A DNA stretch of 64,000 bases from Mesorhabditis belari (lineage: Eukaryota > Nematoda > Chromadorea > Rhabditida > Rhabditidae), in the NCBI GenBank assembly GCA_958450365.1, contig CAUEEP010000740.1, forward strand, positions 3,447,001 to 3,511,000, read 5' to 3'. The notes below the pieces were generated by a model. That model did no database searches. It was given only the letters and a program-made list of their open reading frames with translations, and had not been told where the DNA came from. The position numbers were made by a program, and so were the translations under genes. Of this stretch, positions 34,701 through 44,960 are shown piece after piece (the stretch's first letter is position 1; every line of letters starts with the position of its first letter).

Positions 34701-36694
34701 TGAAGAAAAATATTGAGACGGTATACAGGGAAAATGGGAAGTGAGTGGCGAGTGGGGAAACCTTTCAGATCATTGCTAGTAATTGAGCTTGAAAGTAAAG
34801 GGAATAAGTGATAGTGATACATTCTTTTTTTTTCCATCACTGATTGAGCCATTTGTCTAGAGTGTTTTGCAAGATCGATTCTGCTTTTTGATAACGATCA
34901 ATCGATCAATCGATCTGTCATCAAGAGATCTGTCAAACTACCAAATGACTATGACTCTTTTAAACGATATTTAAACGATATATTGAGACGGTATACAGGG
35001 AAAATGGGAAGTGAGTGGCGAGTGCGGAAACCTTTCAGATCATTGCTAGTAATAGAGTTGAAAGTAAAGGGAATAAGTGATAGTGATGCATTTTCTTTTC
35101 CACCACTGATTGAGCCATTTGTTTAGAGTGTTTTGCAAGATCGATTCTGCTTTTTGATAGCGATCAATCGATCAATCGATCTGTCATCAAGAGATCTGTC
35201 AAACTACCAAATGACTATGACTCTTTTAAACGATCTTTCTGAACTCTTTTGAACTCTTTTGACTATCAAATGACTCTTTTTTAACATCTAAGCTATCACC
35301 AATCTCAAATACTAAAACTTATCAATAAGTGAAGAAAAGTGTGTACTCGGTAAGCTATCGATTAGACTTGTCAACAAGGCTTAACGAGGCTTCAAGTTTG
35401 ACCAGACATATCAGCGCATTGAAATTTGCTAGCAATCTGAAACTTTTTCTATCAAAAAGCTTACATTCTCAGCTTCATTTTAATACTAAAAATTCCACAA
35501 AAATCTTTTAAAAAAGTACTCTAAAAAGGTTATCGATAAGGCCTCGTTAAGGGTAGTAATTTTAAGGTTTAATGTGATTTTTTGGATAGAATTTTAAAGA
35601 TTTCTTTCAATATTTAGTATTAAAATGAAGCAAAGAACAGAAAAAGACAGAAAAAGTGTCAGATTGCTAACAACTTTCAGTGAGCAACCCCAAAATATCG
35701 TTAGCCATGTCTACTATCGATATCAACATTCTCTTGAGAATCAAGATTATCGTTAACTTATCCACTCGATTTTCAAACTATACCCTTGTCACTCGAATTT
35801 AGGCTCGTAATTAACACATTTAAACCCAGTCGACTTAGCCGACTGGCTAAGAGCTTTGTAGCTTAGTCAGGAAGTCATGGGTTCAATTCCACCAGCTTGA
35901 ATTTTAAATTCTCTAAATTTAAGCCTGCTTGATAGCCTGATATATTATTTGTAAGACATTATTCGTGCGAATAAATGTATTTGAATTCATCAAGCTTATC
36001 CTGTCCATCAGTGGCAGTTCTAGGCTTAACTAAATGAGCACAGCTTCCAGTAAAGACAAGTTGCATAGCTTCAATCAGACACCATTCAATAATGGTCTAG
36101 AATTCAATAAAGACACTTCAATTCTCTCAGTAACCGTTGGATTTTAGCGTTTACAACATTTCTCTTGTACGAAAATCATTTCTTTTGATTATAAATCTAC
36201 ATACCGTAAATACTAAGAGAATTGAACTGTAATAGTACCCCACTCCCCTCGTACAGTCGCGTAGTCGCAAAAGTTTTTTAGTATTTCATTTTTTTTCAAA
36301 GCGCCTGTACTCTCAAAAAATGCGTTTTGGTATCAAAAAATAGCTGAAATTCAGGGCTATTTTTTGATACCTAAGCGCGCATTGTAGCATAAACCAGTGT
36401 CGAGAAAAACTCGTTCAAAGCTAGACCACGCAACACTCCGCGCCGTCATTATGGAGGTGGGGTACTATTACAGTAGTTACGGTATCTATATTTACATACA
36501 AATTTTTCCATCCTATGCAGTAGTTTTCAATTTAAACTTTTCATAAACGAACTTGTATCACCACCATAGTAATCGCTGGGTGCGTAGTATTGAACTTGAT
36601 AATAATCCGTTGATTTCTTCTTCTTTGAGTCTCCTTCTTCCACATAAAATGCGAAGAACAACAGCAGTACCCACCAGAGACGCAACTTCGGCAT
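28724..36694 (-). CDS. multipass membrane protein with signal peptide, unknown family
   Basis: I do not recognise this family. Exon 36538-36694 encodes a signal peptide (RLWWVLLLFFAFYVEEGDS) and a Tyr-rich segment. Exon 34032-34404 adds a Ser/Thr/Asn-rich probable ectodomain with NESV, NFTT and NATH glycosylation sequons. Exons 31937-32033, 31051-31111, 30764-30884, 30563-30714, 29976-30140, 29868-29927, 28887-28983 and 28724-28794 join in frame. They give hydrophobic segments around VYGVTAPVIIIFIYVAAVG, WMVLNVLLWMIWYG, LCLLYIESIVSSILYI, IIWFIFYIPVLNGIQLFCFI, CLLCVTYVLAYLLWLIHFIA and MWLVFIYGIIPK, plus a less certain one. A hydrophilic loop carries DHSPWKGWLGFD. The first two listed exons differ in phase (1 versus 0), so an exon is missing or the donor is upstream, for example after DYYQ. 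The start ATG follows a TTTTAG acceptor. Confidence 0.75.
29172..29732. repeat. long inverted-repeat element in the membrane-protein gene
   Basis: Arms of about 170 bp (from 29172 and ending near 29732) contain GCACTCCAGCTAAGAAATTC and its inverse. It lies in the intron between the exons at 29868 and 28983. The ends are not sharply defined. Confidence 0.85.
30222..30525. repeat. palindromic element, ~130-bp imperfect arms
   Basis: AAATAGAGAATTTCAAGAGC (from 30276) has its inverse at about 30453. The centre is the divergent block around TTCGCGCGTAGTCGAAGC. It lies in the intron between the exons at 30563 and 30140. Confidence 0.85.
30908..31073. repeat. 43-bp direct duplication of an exon 3' end flanking an insert
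   Basis: The 3' end of the exon at 31051-31111, with its GT donor, recurs at about 30908-30951. Between the copies is about 75 bp that also occurs at about 31707-31792 (ATGCCCCAATGTAAAGATTA). Confidence 0.8.
31533..31690 (+). repeat. family C dispersed protein-like remnant
   Basis: CCAGATGGCGAGCGATTACG then AAAGAAGATATTCAGCTGTG match sequences at 59810-60000 and, more weakly, 51985-52090 on the minus strand. The copies translate to similar peptides in places but are interrupted by stops. Confidence 0.5.
31789..31860 (+). repeat. tRNA-like sequence, perfect anticodon stem
   Basis: ATATAATGGTTAGCCC is followed by TTTGC-CTGGTAA-GCAAA, a perfect 5-bp stem with a 7-nt loop. The anticodon reads GGT (Thr). 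The T arm (GCGGGTTTGAGTC) is degraded, so this is probably a pseudogene. Confidence 0.4.
32446..32552. repeat. short family D copy
   Basis: AACTACCGTAACCTTGTC and GACAAGATTGTGATAGTTT are inverted. It lies within an intron of the membrane-protein gene. Confidence 0.45.
32643..32811. repeat. 11-bp CAATATGGCTC minisatellite
   Basis: About 15 units: AATATGGCTAC in the first third, AATATGGCTCC in the rest. All three plus-strand frames are open. It lies inside an intron of the minus-strand membrane-protein gene. Confidence 0.95.
33643..33714. repeat. 18-bp tandem repeat, four units
   Basis: Unit CTAGAACTTGGCCCAAGC, repeated four times with two changes in the last. Confidence 0.9.
34711..35234. 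repeat. ~255-bp direct tandem duplication
   Basis: 34711-34968 and 34981-35234 are nearly identical, both beginning TATTGAGACGGTATACAGGG. They differ by a few substitutions and T-run length. Both lie in the large first intron of the membrane-protein gene. Confidence 0.9.
35827..35905 (+). repeat. tRNA-like pseudogene
   Basis: TTAGCCGACTGGCTAAGAGC and ATGGGTTCAATTCCACC have A-box-like and B-box-like words at tRNA spacing, but the stems pair poorly. Confidence 0.35.
36202..36483 (-). mobile_element. family A MITE with small end insertion
   Basis: Full-length copy. The left end ACCGTAAATACT is interrupted by about 14 bp (AAGAGAATTGAACT) before GTAATAGTACCCC. It lies in intron 1 of the membrane-protein gene. 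Confidence 0.85.
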
Positions 36695-37271
36695 CTAAAA
36701 TTCAAGAAATACCTCTTAACAATTCTAAAACGATCATGCAAAAGTTAGCTTTAAAAAAAAACAGATTTTAAAATCAATCGATAAAAGAAAACTTCTTGTT
36801 TGTCACAATTTTTAAAGGAATCTCGAGAGTCGAGACGTCTTCTACCGTATTTTTCATATCACCTGTTTCTTCTGCCCCTTTTTTCTGTCAGGTGTTTCAT
36901 TTTTATCTAGACATTTTTTGTAATTAACTTTTCAGCATTTCACTTGCAGTCACCTCTGACCAAATGCGAAAATTTGAGAAAGAAACTTTCAGAGGTTTTT
37001 GAGTAAAGGAAAAAGTTTGTGAAAGTTTTTGGAAGTTTCTTGATGAGTCATCATTGCCGTACTTCAAGAAAACCATACTTCAAGCAATCAAAACAAACAA
37101 AGTTTTTTACTTTTTTTGTAAAATTATTGAAGATCGTTTTTGAGACTTGCTTTGCGCTTTGTTTCTTTTTCTTTTTCGCTTTTTTTTGCAGCTCCAAGAG
37201 TCTTGGCTTTGATAATTAGAAAATATTTCTTGTTCAAGAAATATTTTCTAAAATTCATCAGTTTGTCCTTA

Positions 37272-37942
37272 ATAGAATATGGCATATCTAGAAGGGAAAA
37301 TCTTTCAAAAATTCAGTCGTCTACAAGCAGTTTTATGCTCCAGCCTTTAAAAGTTTTCTCGGATATCCATGGGTAAAAGGTGGATACGCTACAACAAAAC
37401 CCAGAGATTTCTCGTAAGACATTTTGATGTCTTACGATATACTTTTCAAAGATTTAATTGGCGGATACTCGGGAGATTTATACCCGAATGCACCAGTCAT
37501 TCGCTTCAGAACCCCATCACTCACCATCAGAGAGTTTCCATAAATTTTCTCGTTTCTCCTAAACGGCTTCAAGACAGTGCTAATAAATAATCGATAAATA
37601 ATAGAAAAGAAAAAGAATTGTACAACAAACAAACGAAACTAATTAGCATAAATGACTATCAATGACAAAACATTTAAAACAAAACAAAAATTTTCATCGA
37701 GTGAGCACAGCGAATGAATGTTGCATTCGGGTATAAATCTCCCGAGTATCCGCCAATTAAATCTTTGAAAAGTATATCGTAAGACATCAAAATGTCTTAC
37801 GAGAAATCTCTGGGTTTTGTTGTAGCGTATCCACCTTTTACCCATGGATATCCGAGAGAATTTTTAAAGGCTGGAGCATAAAACTGCTTGTAGACGACTG
37901 AATTTTTGAAAGATTTTCCCTTCTAGATATTCCATATTCTAT
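37272..37942. mobile_element. long-TIR foldback element, 671 bp
   Basis: Arms 37272-37493 and about 37718-37942 are inverted copies (CATGGGTAAAAGGTGGATAC and its inverse) with few differences. The central 220 bp is unique. No transposase is visible. It lies in the intergenic space between the membrane-protein and protease-like genes. Confidence 0.9.
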
Positions 37943-38932
37943 CCTTTCATCCTTTTTTTCTTCTCCATCACAATGATCAGCCTTCAGATCTAAAAGTTTG
38001 CTAAAAAGGCTAATAGCAGACCACAAACGCACCCATAATTGAATCATTTGTCTCAACAAGTGTCTTTTGTTCATCACACGATCTTTCATCGATTGATAAT
38101 GAAATCAAGGGTGCAAGCCTTTGTACTCTAATCTAGTCGTTTAGTTTATTTTTCGATCCTCACCAAATTATCAGTAAAATAGTAACGACTAGGTGGTTGT
38201 AAGCTCAAAACGTGGGCGTTAAAAATGTGTTACTATCTATTCGCTACAATGTCAACCACTTTTCACCCCTGAAATTCCTCAAAACCGTTGCACTGTCGGA
38301 GTCAGAGCTCGGAGTCGGCCAGAAAATCCTCATCGGGAGAACACATTTTGGCTCCAAATAGGTATATGCAAACAAAGATTTTTTGGGGAAAACGCAAATT
38401 TGAAATAAGGTATAACGAAGACACTCGCGCGATTTTTGCAGAAAAAAACGAAATTAGGGGCACCTTTTAGATGGAAAATATGAATGGAAATGTGTCAGAG
38501 ATTGAATACGATAATATCTGGTGATACTTTAGAAATGCGATCAGTCTGAAAAAGATAGGGAACAATTGGATTGTATTTTTATCCGCCAGGTCACCAATAA
38601 GTATGTGCAAAACTGAAAAAAAACATCAATTATGCCTATTCTTTTCAAAGGGATAACAGCGAGAATTTGACTGCGCCAGAAAGGGTGCGTTTCAGATCTA
38701 AGCATTAGTACTCAATTAGATGACTCCCACTTTATATTTGACAATTCTAAAAGGTACCTTCTTGGTTTCCAGGCCATCCTTTCTTTTCATTTCAGAAGCT
38801 TGCTGTCAAAATTGAATGATGCTTAATCTAACTATTTTTAAAAATACAAAAACAAATTCATTCGAAGCGTAAATTAAATCAAGAAATTTTCAATAGAAAT
38901 TGTTTACAAATCACTTAAATAAATTCACGTTA

Positions 38933-40930
38933 TTAGAGAATAGAACATTTGGCCTTCTTGGTCTTCTTGGTCTCCTCGGTTTCCTTGGTTCCCTTAGTCT
39001 CCTCAAGTCCCACCTTTTCGTATTCCTCTAACTAAAAGAAAATTGTGTATGTTGATAAATGTTAAGAGAATAGGAGAAACTGACATAGATCAATGCGTTT
39101 TCCATCGAATGTCCAGCGACAATTTGATAACATTGAGTCCCTGCAAGCGAATGTGCCCCTGTAAGCGAAGTTTGAGACAAAGGCCATCGATATATTAGGT
39201 TGATGCATAAGTCTTTTCGTTTTTTTCGTACTTCTGTTAAAAAGTAACAAATGCACCAATTGAACTACGGTTGATTTCATTAGAAAAGCCAATTATTTTT
39301 CTGCAAAATAACATTAAAACGGGTTTAAAAATATTTAATGCCTGGATTTTCTTGAGAGTATGAAGTCGGGTAGTCAAAAAGGGCTAACTCGATGATGCGG
39401 TTTAGACACCTTAGCTAAAGAAAACCTATCTTCGTGTCAATAGATAAAAGATAGAGAAAAAAAAGTTTGATATTTCGCCAAAATTTCAGAGAAATTCATT
39501 CAGCCAATTTTTCCGTAGAGTTTTTTATAGATTTTTACGAAAAAGGCGTTTTTCACTCTCGAATTTGCTTCTTGAAAGTGAACCGAAATTCATTTAAAAA
39601 GATGCAAATTGAACAAAAAAACACTTTTTATTTAGAGAAAAGCATAGGTTAATTGGTGAATTTGTTACTTTTTAACAGAAATACGAAAAAAACGAAAAGA
39701 CTTATGCATCAACCTAATACCTACCTTTAAGACAAAATCCGAGAAACTCCTTGCCATTTAATTTCTGGTAGGCAGGACCCCCAGAAAAACCGGGCATTTC
39801 CGCAGAAGTACCGCCATAGTGACCGTTTTTGTCATACTCCCGGGACGTGACAGTGCCCGGAAGAAACGATGGTTCTAGAAGAGCATCCGCTGGCAAAGCC
39901 TTTTCGCTCCCATCTCGATAGCCCTAAATTAAATTTTATCTTAAATCTTCCATATTTATTTGCTATTATATCAATTGATGATTATAATGAAAAATGATTT
40001 TGAACCAAACGATTTTCCATATTAGTTATTTCTATGGATCCATTTCAAAAATAAGCAAAAGATGGTTATTATAAATAAAAACTTAGCAAATTTGCTTTTA
40101 TTTATTGAATACAACCAACCATGATCAAATAGTGAGTACCGTCGATGACATTTGTAGAAACATATGGAACATCCTCGGCAAGCTTCTCATCCGATTCCAA
40201 AAGCAAATAATCTCGAAATGAACCCTTGAATACCACCTTTGTTTCGAACTTATTTCCATCTAAAACTCCTTCATATAAACCAAATTTCTGTATAATAAAT
40301 AGCAAATCAACCTTCGCAATAATAAAAAAAATTTTTTGCATACCTTTGTCATAAATATTCACAGTCGACCCTTTCTTAATGTTCTCATGCGCTCCATGGT
40401 TCCAAGTGGCAGCGAAGTGTCGGTCCGGAAAGGAAGTGATACGGAAAAGACCAACCGGAGTACGCAAAGAGTCGTTTTCCTCGATTTCTCCATCAGGCTT
40501 TGCGTACGACTTCGAATAAAAGAGAAATTTCTTCATTTCCTGAGCGAATCTTCCTAAATAATATTATTTTAAAGGATAATTTAAACATTATTTCTTTTAT
40601 TTTAAAAATTAGTGCTTTACGGATAACGGGGTGGGGGAGGGGGGTAAGTTTTTTGGCCAACTTGCAGCCCGATTTTAGATAGGTTTTTGTTAATAGCTTG
40701 TGAGAAAACAAAGCTGGATTTCTGAAAGCTACCGTTATAAGCTATCTAAATCTTATTAAAACTTTTGACTTGACAAGTTTAAGGTGCTTAAAATGAGCTG
40801 CAAGATGGCCAAAAAAACCTATCGTAAAGAACCTAAAATTTAGTAATTTCAAAACTCGATAGTTTTTATTAATTCGCATCTTAAATTCGAACATACCATT
40901 TTGCACATCTGCGACTCCCACATTTGCCAT
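38933..40930 (-). CDS. trypsin-fold-like protein with CaaX tail
   Basis: I do not know the subfamily. Exons: 40897-40930 (start MANVGVADVQN), 40344-40553, one ending at 40120, 39725-39923, 39085-39158, 38933-39031. The middle holds FAATWNHGAHEN, a candidate catalytic-His region, and PGFSGGPAYQ followed by FLGFCLKG, the GxSGGP nucleophile pattern of chymotrypsin-like serine proteases. The last exon encodes a charged Glu/Lys/Thr-rich tail ending KCSIL, a CaaX box that predicts prenylation (Leu favours geranylgeranyl) and membrane tethering. There is no signal peptide, so it is likely cytosolic. The acceptor of the third exon is uncertain: ATACAG breaks frame, while a downstream GAAG keeps it. 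The catalytic Asp is not identified, so it could be a pseudoprotease. A mariner-like MITE fills the intron after FCLKG. Confidence 0.75.
39195..39717. mobile_element. mariner-like MITE in the protease-like gene
   Basis: TIRs TTAGGTTGATGCATAAGTC and mirror GACTTATGCATCAACCTAA, flanked by TA at 39193-39194 and 39718-39719. The arms extend well inward (AACAGAAGTACGAAAAAAAC-type). It is confined to the intron between exons 39725-39923 and 39085-39158. Confidence 0.95.
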
Positions 40931-40990
40931 TTAATCGAAAACACGGAACACTAAATTAATTAATTAAAGATTTAAAGCAAATTAAAGGGT

Positions 40991-41151
40991 TAAAAGATTT
41001 AGCAGTTAGCAGAGAAGGTTTCGACGCAGAAAGCAAATGTTTGGAACCGTAGAATTCACTAAAACTTCCTTATTGTCTAGTAACGTATTACGGTTCCAAA
41101 AATCTACATTCTGCGTCGAAACCTTACCCAAGCTGCTAAATCTTTTAACTC
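40991..41151. repeat. inverted repeat upstream of the protease-like gene
   Basis: AAGGTTTCGACGCAGAA and its inverse TTCTGCGTCGAAACCTT, with outer words AAAAGATTTAGCAG / CTGCTAAATCTTTT. It starts about 60 bp upstream of the start codon at 40930. Confidence 0.85.
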
Positions 41152-42710
41152 AAAAACACTAATTCCAAATGGTTGCCAAAATGAGAAGAATAACAAGACG
41201 ATGCGCGGCTGAGTTAGATTGACTGGCGTTTATTGAGAAAGGATCTTTAGATTTTTAATAACTTTATCGGTGATATGAAAGACACGGGTCTGAAGAACCA
41301 CAAAGTGGAAAGACCGAGAAAAGTACAGAAACTCTAAAAATTTAACAATTTTAAGAAGAGAACAGGGAGGGGATGGAAAAAATACAAGGAGAAGGGAACA
41401 ATAAACACAAACAATATTTACAAGAGAATAGCACGAGTAGAACACGAGCGCAGAAGACAGGGCGACGATTCTTCAAAAGAATAAATTTTTGGAGGGATGG
41501 GGCTTGGTTTTATAGGGGAAAAAGGGTGACACCGTCTTGAGTACGGTAGCTTAGGTGTATCTTAGAATTTAGCTGGAAAGTACTCGTACTCGAAATGCGG
41601 GAATGGAGGTTTTTCTTGTTCCTTGAATTATACTATTTCATTTCTTTGTGCCTTTACTAAAACTTTTATGAATTTATTTGTAACATTGTAAATTTAAATA
41701 TCTTTTTGGAAATGATCTGACTTAGTTTCAACTCTTTTGGCTAGACTCTTAAAGTTTAGGTATTTAGGTGTGCCAAAATACGAACGAATGGTCAGCGAGC
41801 CTAATTATATGATTGATTGAATAAAACAAGAATCCGATGACCTGGTATACAAAAGTCAAAAAGTAAACCTCGGTGGCGGGTCGAAAATCCTCGGATTGTG
41901 CTCAGCGAAATTCCATTCTCATCTACCGTGATCGATGTGATTAACGGAAAGATGAGCATTAACAGTGTTTTCACAAATTTTTAGCTGTTTCTTTTTTGTT
42001 GCTAAAGTTGTTTCTTTTTAGAACGATTTTCAATTCACCAACCCAATAGTTTAGAGTGTTAAGGGAGTCGAGGAGGGCCAAGGGTATACTGTCAATAAGT
42101 ACCTTGAGTCTTATTTTTAATTCCGAGGGTTTCTCTGTTATGTAGAATCAAAATTTAACGTTATTTAAACCTTTCAAATGACTACTTTCTCACAAATTAA
42201 ATTAATCAAATGCTTTATTTGTTGTAGTGATTCAAGTTAATCAAAAAAAAAAAGTCCAAAAAATCGAGTAGTCAATAGTCCTACTTGTGGACATGGAGTC
42301 AGGGGTTGTGTTCCCATCGGGTTTCTGCTTTTCAAACTGACATTTCATTGTCAGTGCATTGGCCGTCAGGGTTGAGAGTTTTAACAAAGGAGTTAAATGA
42401 TAACCTGTCTCCGGTCGGACCACTCATTCCCAATCAGGGATTTCAGTCTCATATTAACCCCCATTGGTGACAGTGCGCCAGATTGGAAGCGATTGAGTGA
42501 GAAAAGGGGCTCTTTGTGATTGCGTATCTCGGTGAATCACCTTTTGATCTTTGTAGCATTCAGTAAACTGCATTAGACAGCGACACAACAACTACAGATA
42601 ACACTTAACAAGTGCTTCACGATCTCATTTTTTAGAGTTCAATGAGTTTCAAAGAGTCAGAAATAGATATGTCAAAATACAAATCAAAGATAATTTCAAA
42701 ACATCAAAGA
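41152..42710. other. no gene recognised
   Basis: Intergenic space. I see only a solo mariner terminus at 42027-42046 and short low-complexity runs. Confidence 0.5.
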
Positions 42711-43111
42711 CAAAAGTCCGCCCGTCCTTTGATCACTAGAGCACATCTATTTTCTTCTATTTTACAACGATTCAACTAAAGTCAATATGAAAAATGGATG
42801 TTGAGCACTTCTTTGTTGAAGAGCTTTTGCAATAACGATCAGTCAATGTGTTTCAATCGGCTTTTAACTTTTAAATGTCAGTTTCATAAAATTAGATATA
42901 AAACATGACACTTTGGACTTGACTCAACTCGAGTCTAATCCAGGGAAAGGGATCAAATCGGTGGGCGGTTGGTGAAGCGATTGATCGTTATTGCAAAAGC
43001 TCTTCAACAAAGAAGTTCATCATCCATTTTTCATATTAACTTTAGTTGAATCGATGTAAAATGAAAGAAAATAGATGTGCTCTAGTGATCAAAGGACGGG
43101 CGGACTTTTGC
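42711..43111. repeat. foldback element in the CAP gene upstream region
   Basis: Inverted arms of about 140 bp: GTCCGCCCGTCCTTTGATCA (42716) and its inverse (43090), GCACATCTATTTTCTT and its inverse, GAAGAGCTTTTGCAATAACG and its inverse. It ends 86 bp before the TATA box. Confidence 0.9.
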
Positions 43112-43197
43112 AAGTCATTGTTCATTTTTGAATAAAATTAGAAAAAAGTTTCTTTTGTGTGTGGGCGATCCGAGTGTTCTCCAGTGACATTATGGGG

Positions 43198-43204
43198 TAT
43201 AAAA
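43198..43204 (+). promoter_or_regulatory. TATA box of the CAP gene
   Basis: GGGGTATAAAATGGGCG lies 67-73 bp before the start ATG. A GATA-type word (CGGATAGG) follows at about 43217. Confidence 0.6.
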
Positions 43205-43270
43205 TGGGCGATGAACGGATAGGAAAGCACTCATTTCTGGGCTCATCCACATCATTCATCAATTCTCACG

Positions 43271-44926
43271 ATGAAAATCCTTCTCACGTTGGCACTCTTC
43301 GTTTCAAGTTAGTCTGTTTAAGGTTTGAGTAACTCTAATGTCAGCCACTTTGCATAACAAATGCAAATTCGAATATGAAACAGAAAAGTCACAAGTAGAC
43401 CATGGGTACAAAAAATTTAGTTCTTTTAAGAGATAGAATTCTAAGAGCTTGAAACTGTTATCAATTAGAATCAAATAAATCAAATAAAATCAAATAAAAT
43501 CAAATAGAATCAATTAGAATAAAATATAACCAAATAGAATCAATTAGAATGAAATAGAATGAAATATAATCAAATCAAATAGAATCAATTAAAATAAAAT
43601 ATAACTAAAAAAAATGAATTAGAATCAATTAGAATCAAATAGAATATTGCAAACTTGGGCATAGTACTGTTAACAAAGGTTGTAAAATGATAGTAGAATA
43701 TGAAGAAGTAAATTTAGTAAATGATAGTAGCAAATCTTTAGCCATCGCGGGGGCAGCTGTTGTCTACACAGTTGCCGATCAATCCCATCTTCTCAGTGTG
43801 AGTTTTTTGAAAAAAATTACTGAAATGATTTTACATTCTTTACACTTACATTACATTGTTCAGACATTCAATGCACTTCGCTCAAAATGTGCCAAGGGAA
43901 CACAAAGATGGCACAATTACACATGGGAGTATGATGCTCAATATGATGATGTCAGTTGTTTCAATATCATAATCAATTATTGGTTGTTGTCCATTATCAG
44001 ATAGATTGTGTGTGAGTGCTGATAGGGTACTAAAATATCAATGTATAGTGTCTCTTTAACTCACTAACGAGCAACCGTTTTAGACTGTTCCAGACCCACC
44101 AGTCAGATACTATCCAAAGGCCACTCGAATGTATCAATTGGTTTGTTATCAACATTTCAACAAAGAATCTTTCTTTTTGCTCAGAAATGGAATGCAACGT
44201 TGGCAGCAGCTGCTCGTAGCCGTTTGAATACACTGTCAAACAAACAGATGACAGGGACAGTGCCGGCAAATGTTGGAGAGATCACATATGGAGTCGAGTA
44301 TGGAGTGGCACCCAATACAATCCCTGCTGCCAAGATTTGTATGTTATCGTTGTAAAAGGATAAAAGATCTCAACTTATTTGACTTCTTTATCGAATAATT
44401 TCAGTCGACAATGCCTGGGGTCAATGGGGAGCACTTTTCAATTGGCAAGGACTTGACAAATTTGCCTATTCAGCATCCACCGATCAATATGAAATGTATC
44501 AGGTAAATTCGCTAAATCTGACTTCTTTTTGCATTCAATTCATTGCTTAAATTCGAAATTCGAAATCTTCGAAATCTTCAGTTGATCGCTGATCTAACGA
44601 CTCAAGTTGGTTGTGCCTACGTGAACATTACCTCCTCTGGACAATATGCCACCGTTTGTCAATTCTATCCAAAGTAATTCTATTCGCTTTCATCCTCTTT
44701 TAAAAAATCGTATCCTTTATATCCATTTACATACATTGTAAGTGTTGTTGACTAAACTTTAAGTCAAGATATTCAATTTAAATCAATCTCTATTTTATTT
44801 TCTAGGAGCCTCGTCGCTGCCAAAGCAGTCTACACAAATGGAGTTACCAGTTGCTCAGCTTGCCCAAAAACCACAGCCCCATGTGTGCCCACTACTGGAT
44901 TGTGTGCGATCAAGGCTATTGGATAA
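43271..44926 (+). CDS. secreted CAP/SCP-domain protein
   Basis: Eight exons (43271-43307, 43742-43797, 43864-43950, 44084-44140, 44185-44338, 44405-44502, 44582-44673, 44806-44926) join in frame to 233 residues. Residues 1-17 are a signal peptide (MKILLTLALFVSSTIAGA). The CAP fold is legible: TFNALRSKCAKG, LKWNATLAAAARSR, the Asn/Trp segment DNAWGQWGALFNWQG, and VGCAYVNITSSG...ATVCQFYP. A Cys-rich tail (SCSACPKTTAPCVP) follows. The two His residues that mark most CAP pockets (AHNxxR and HFTQMVW) are replaced by TFNALR and TDQYEMYQ. Nematode SCP/VAL proteins are secreted and often immune- or infection-linked; no role can be inferred from sequence. The TATA box and the poly(A) signal at 44955 fit. 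Confidence 0.9.
43465..43645. repeat. AATCAAATAGAAT/AATAAA tandem array
   Basis: A-rich 10-15-bp units (CAAATAAAAT, CAAATAGAAT, CAATTAGAAT) inside intron 1 of the CAP gene. Confidence 0.85.
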
Positions 44927-44954
44927 ATGATGATTTTATGAAAATGTTGATTCA

Positions 44955-44960
44955 AATAAA
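44955..44960 (+). terminator. poly(A) signal of the CAP gene
   Basis: AATAAA lies 29 bp after the stop codon. Confidence 0.7.

Noticed and set aside
40102..40536. Uninterrupted 144-codon ORF as a single exon of the protease-like gene
   Set aside because: The stretch GMQKIFFIIAKVDLLFIIQ is translated intron (GTATGC ... ACAG borders, T-rich). Conserved-looking sequence lies only on either side.
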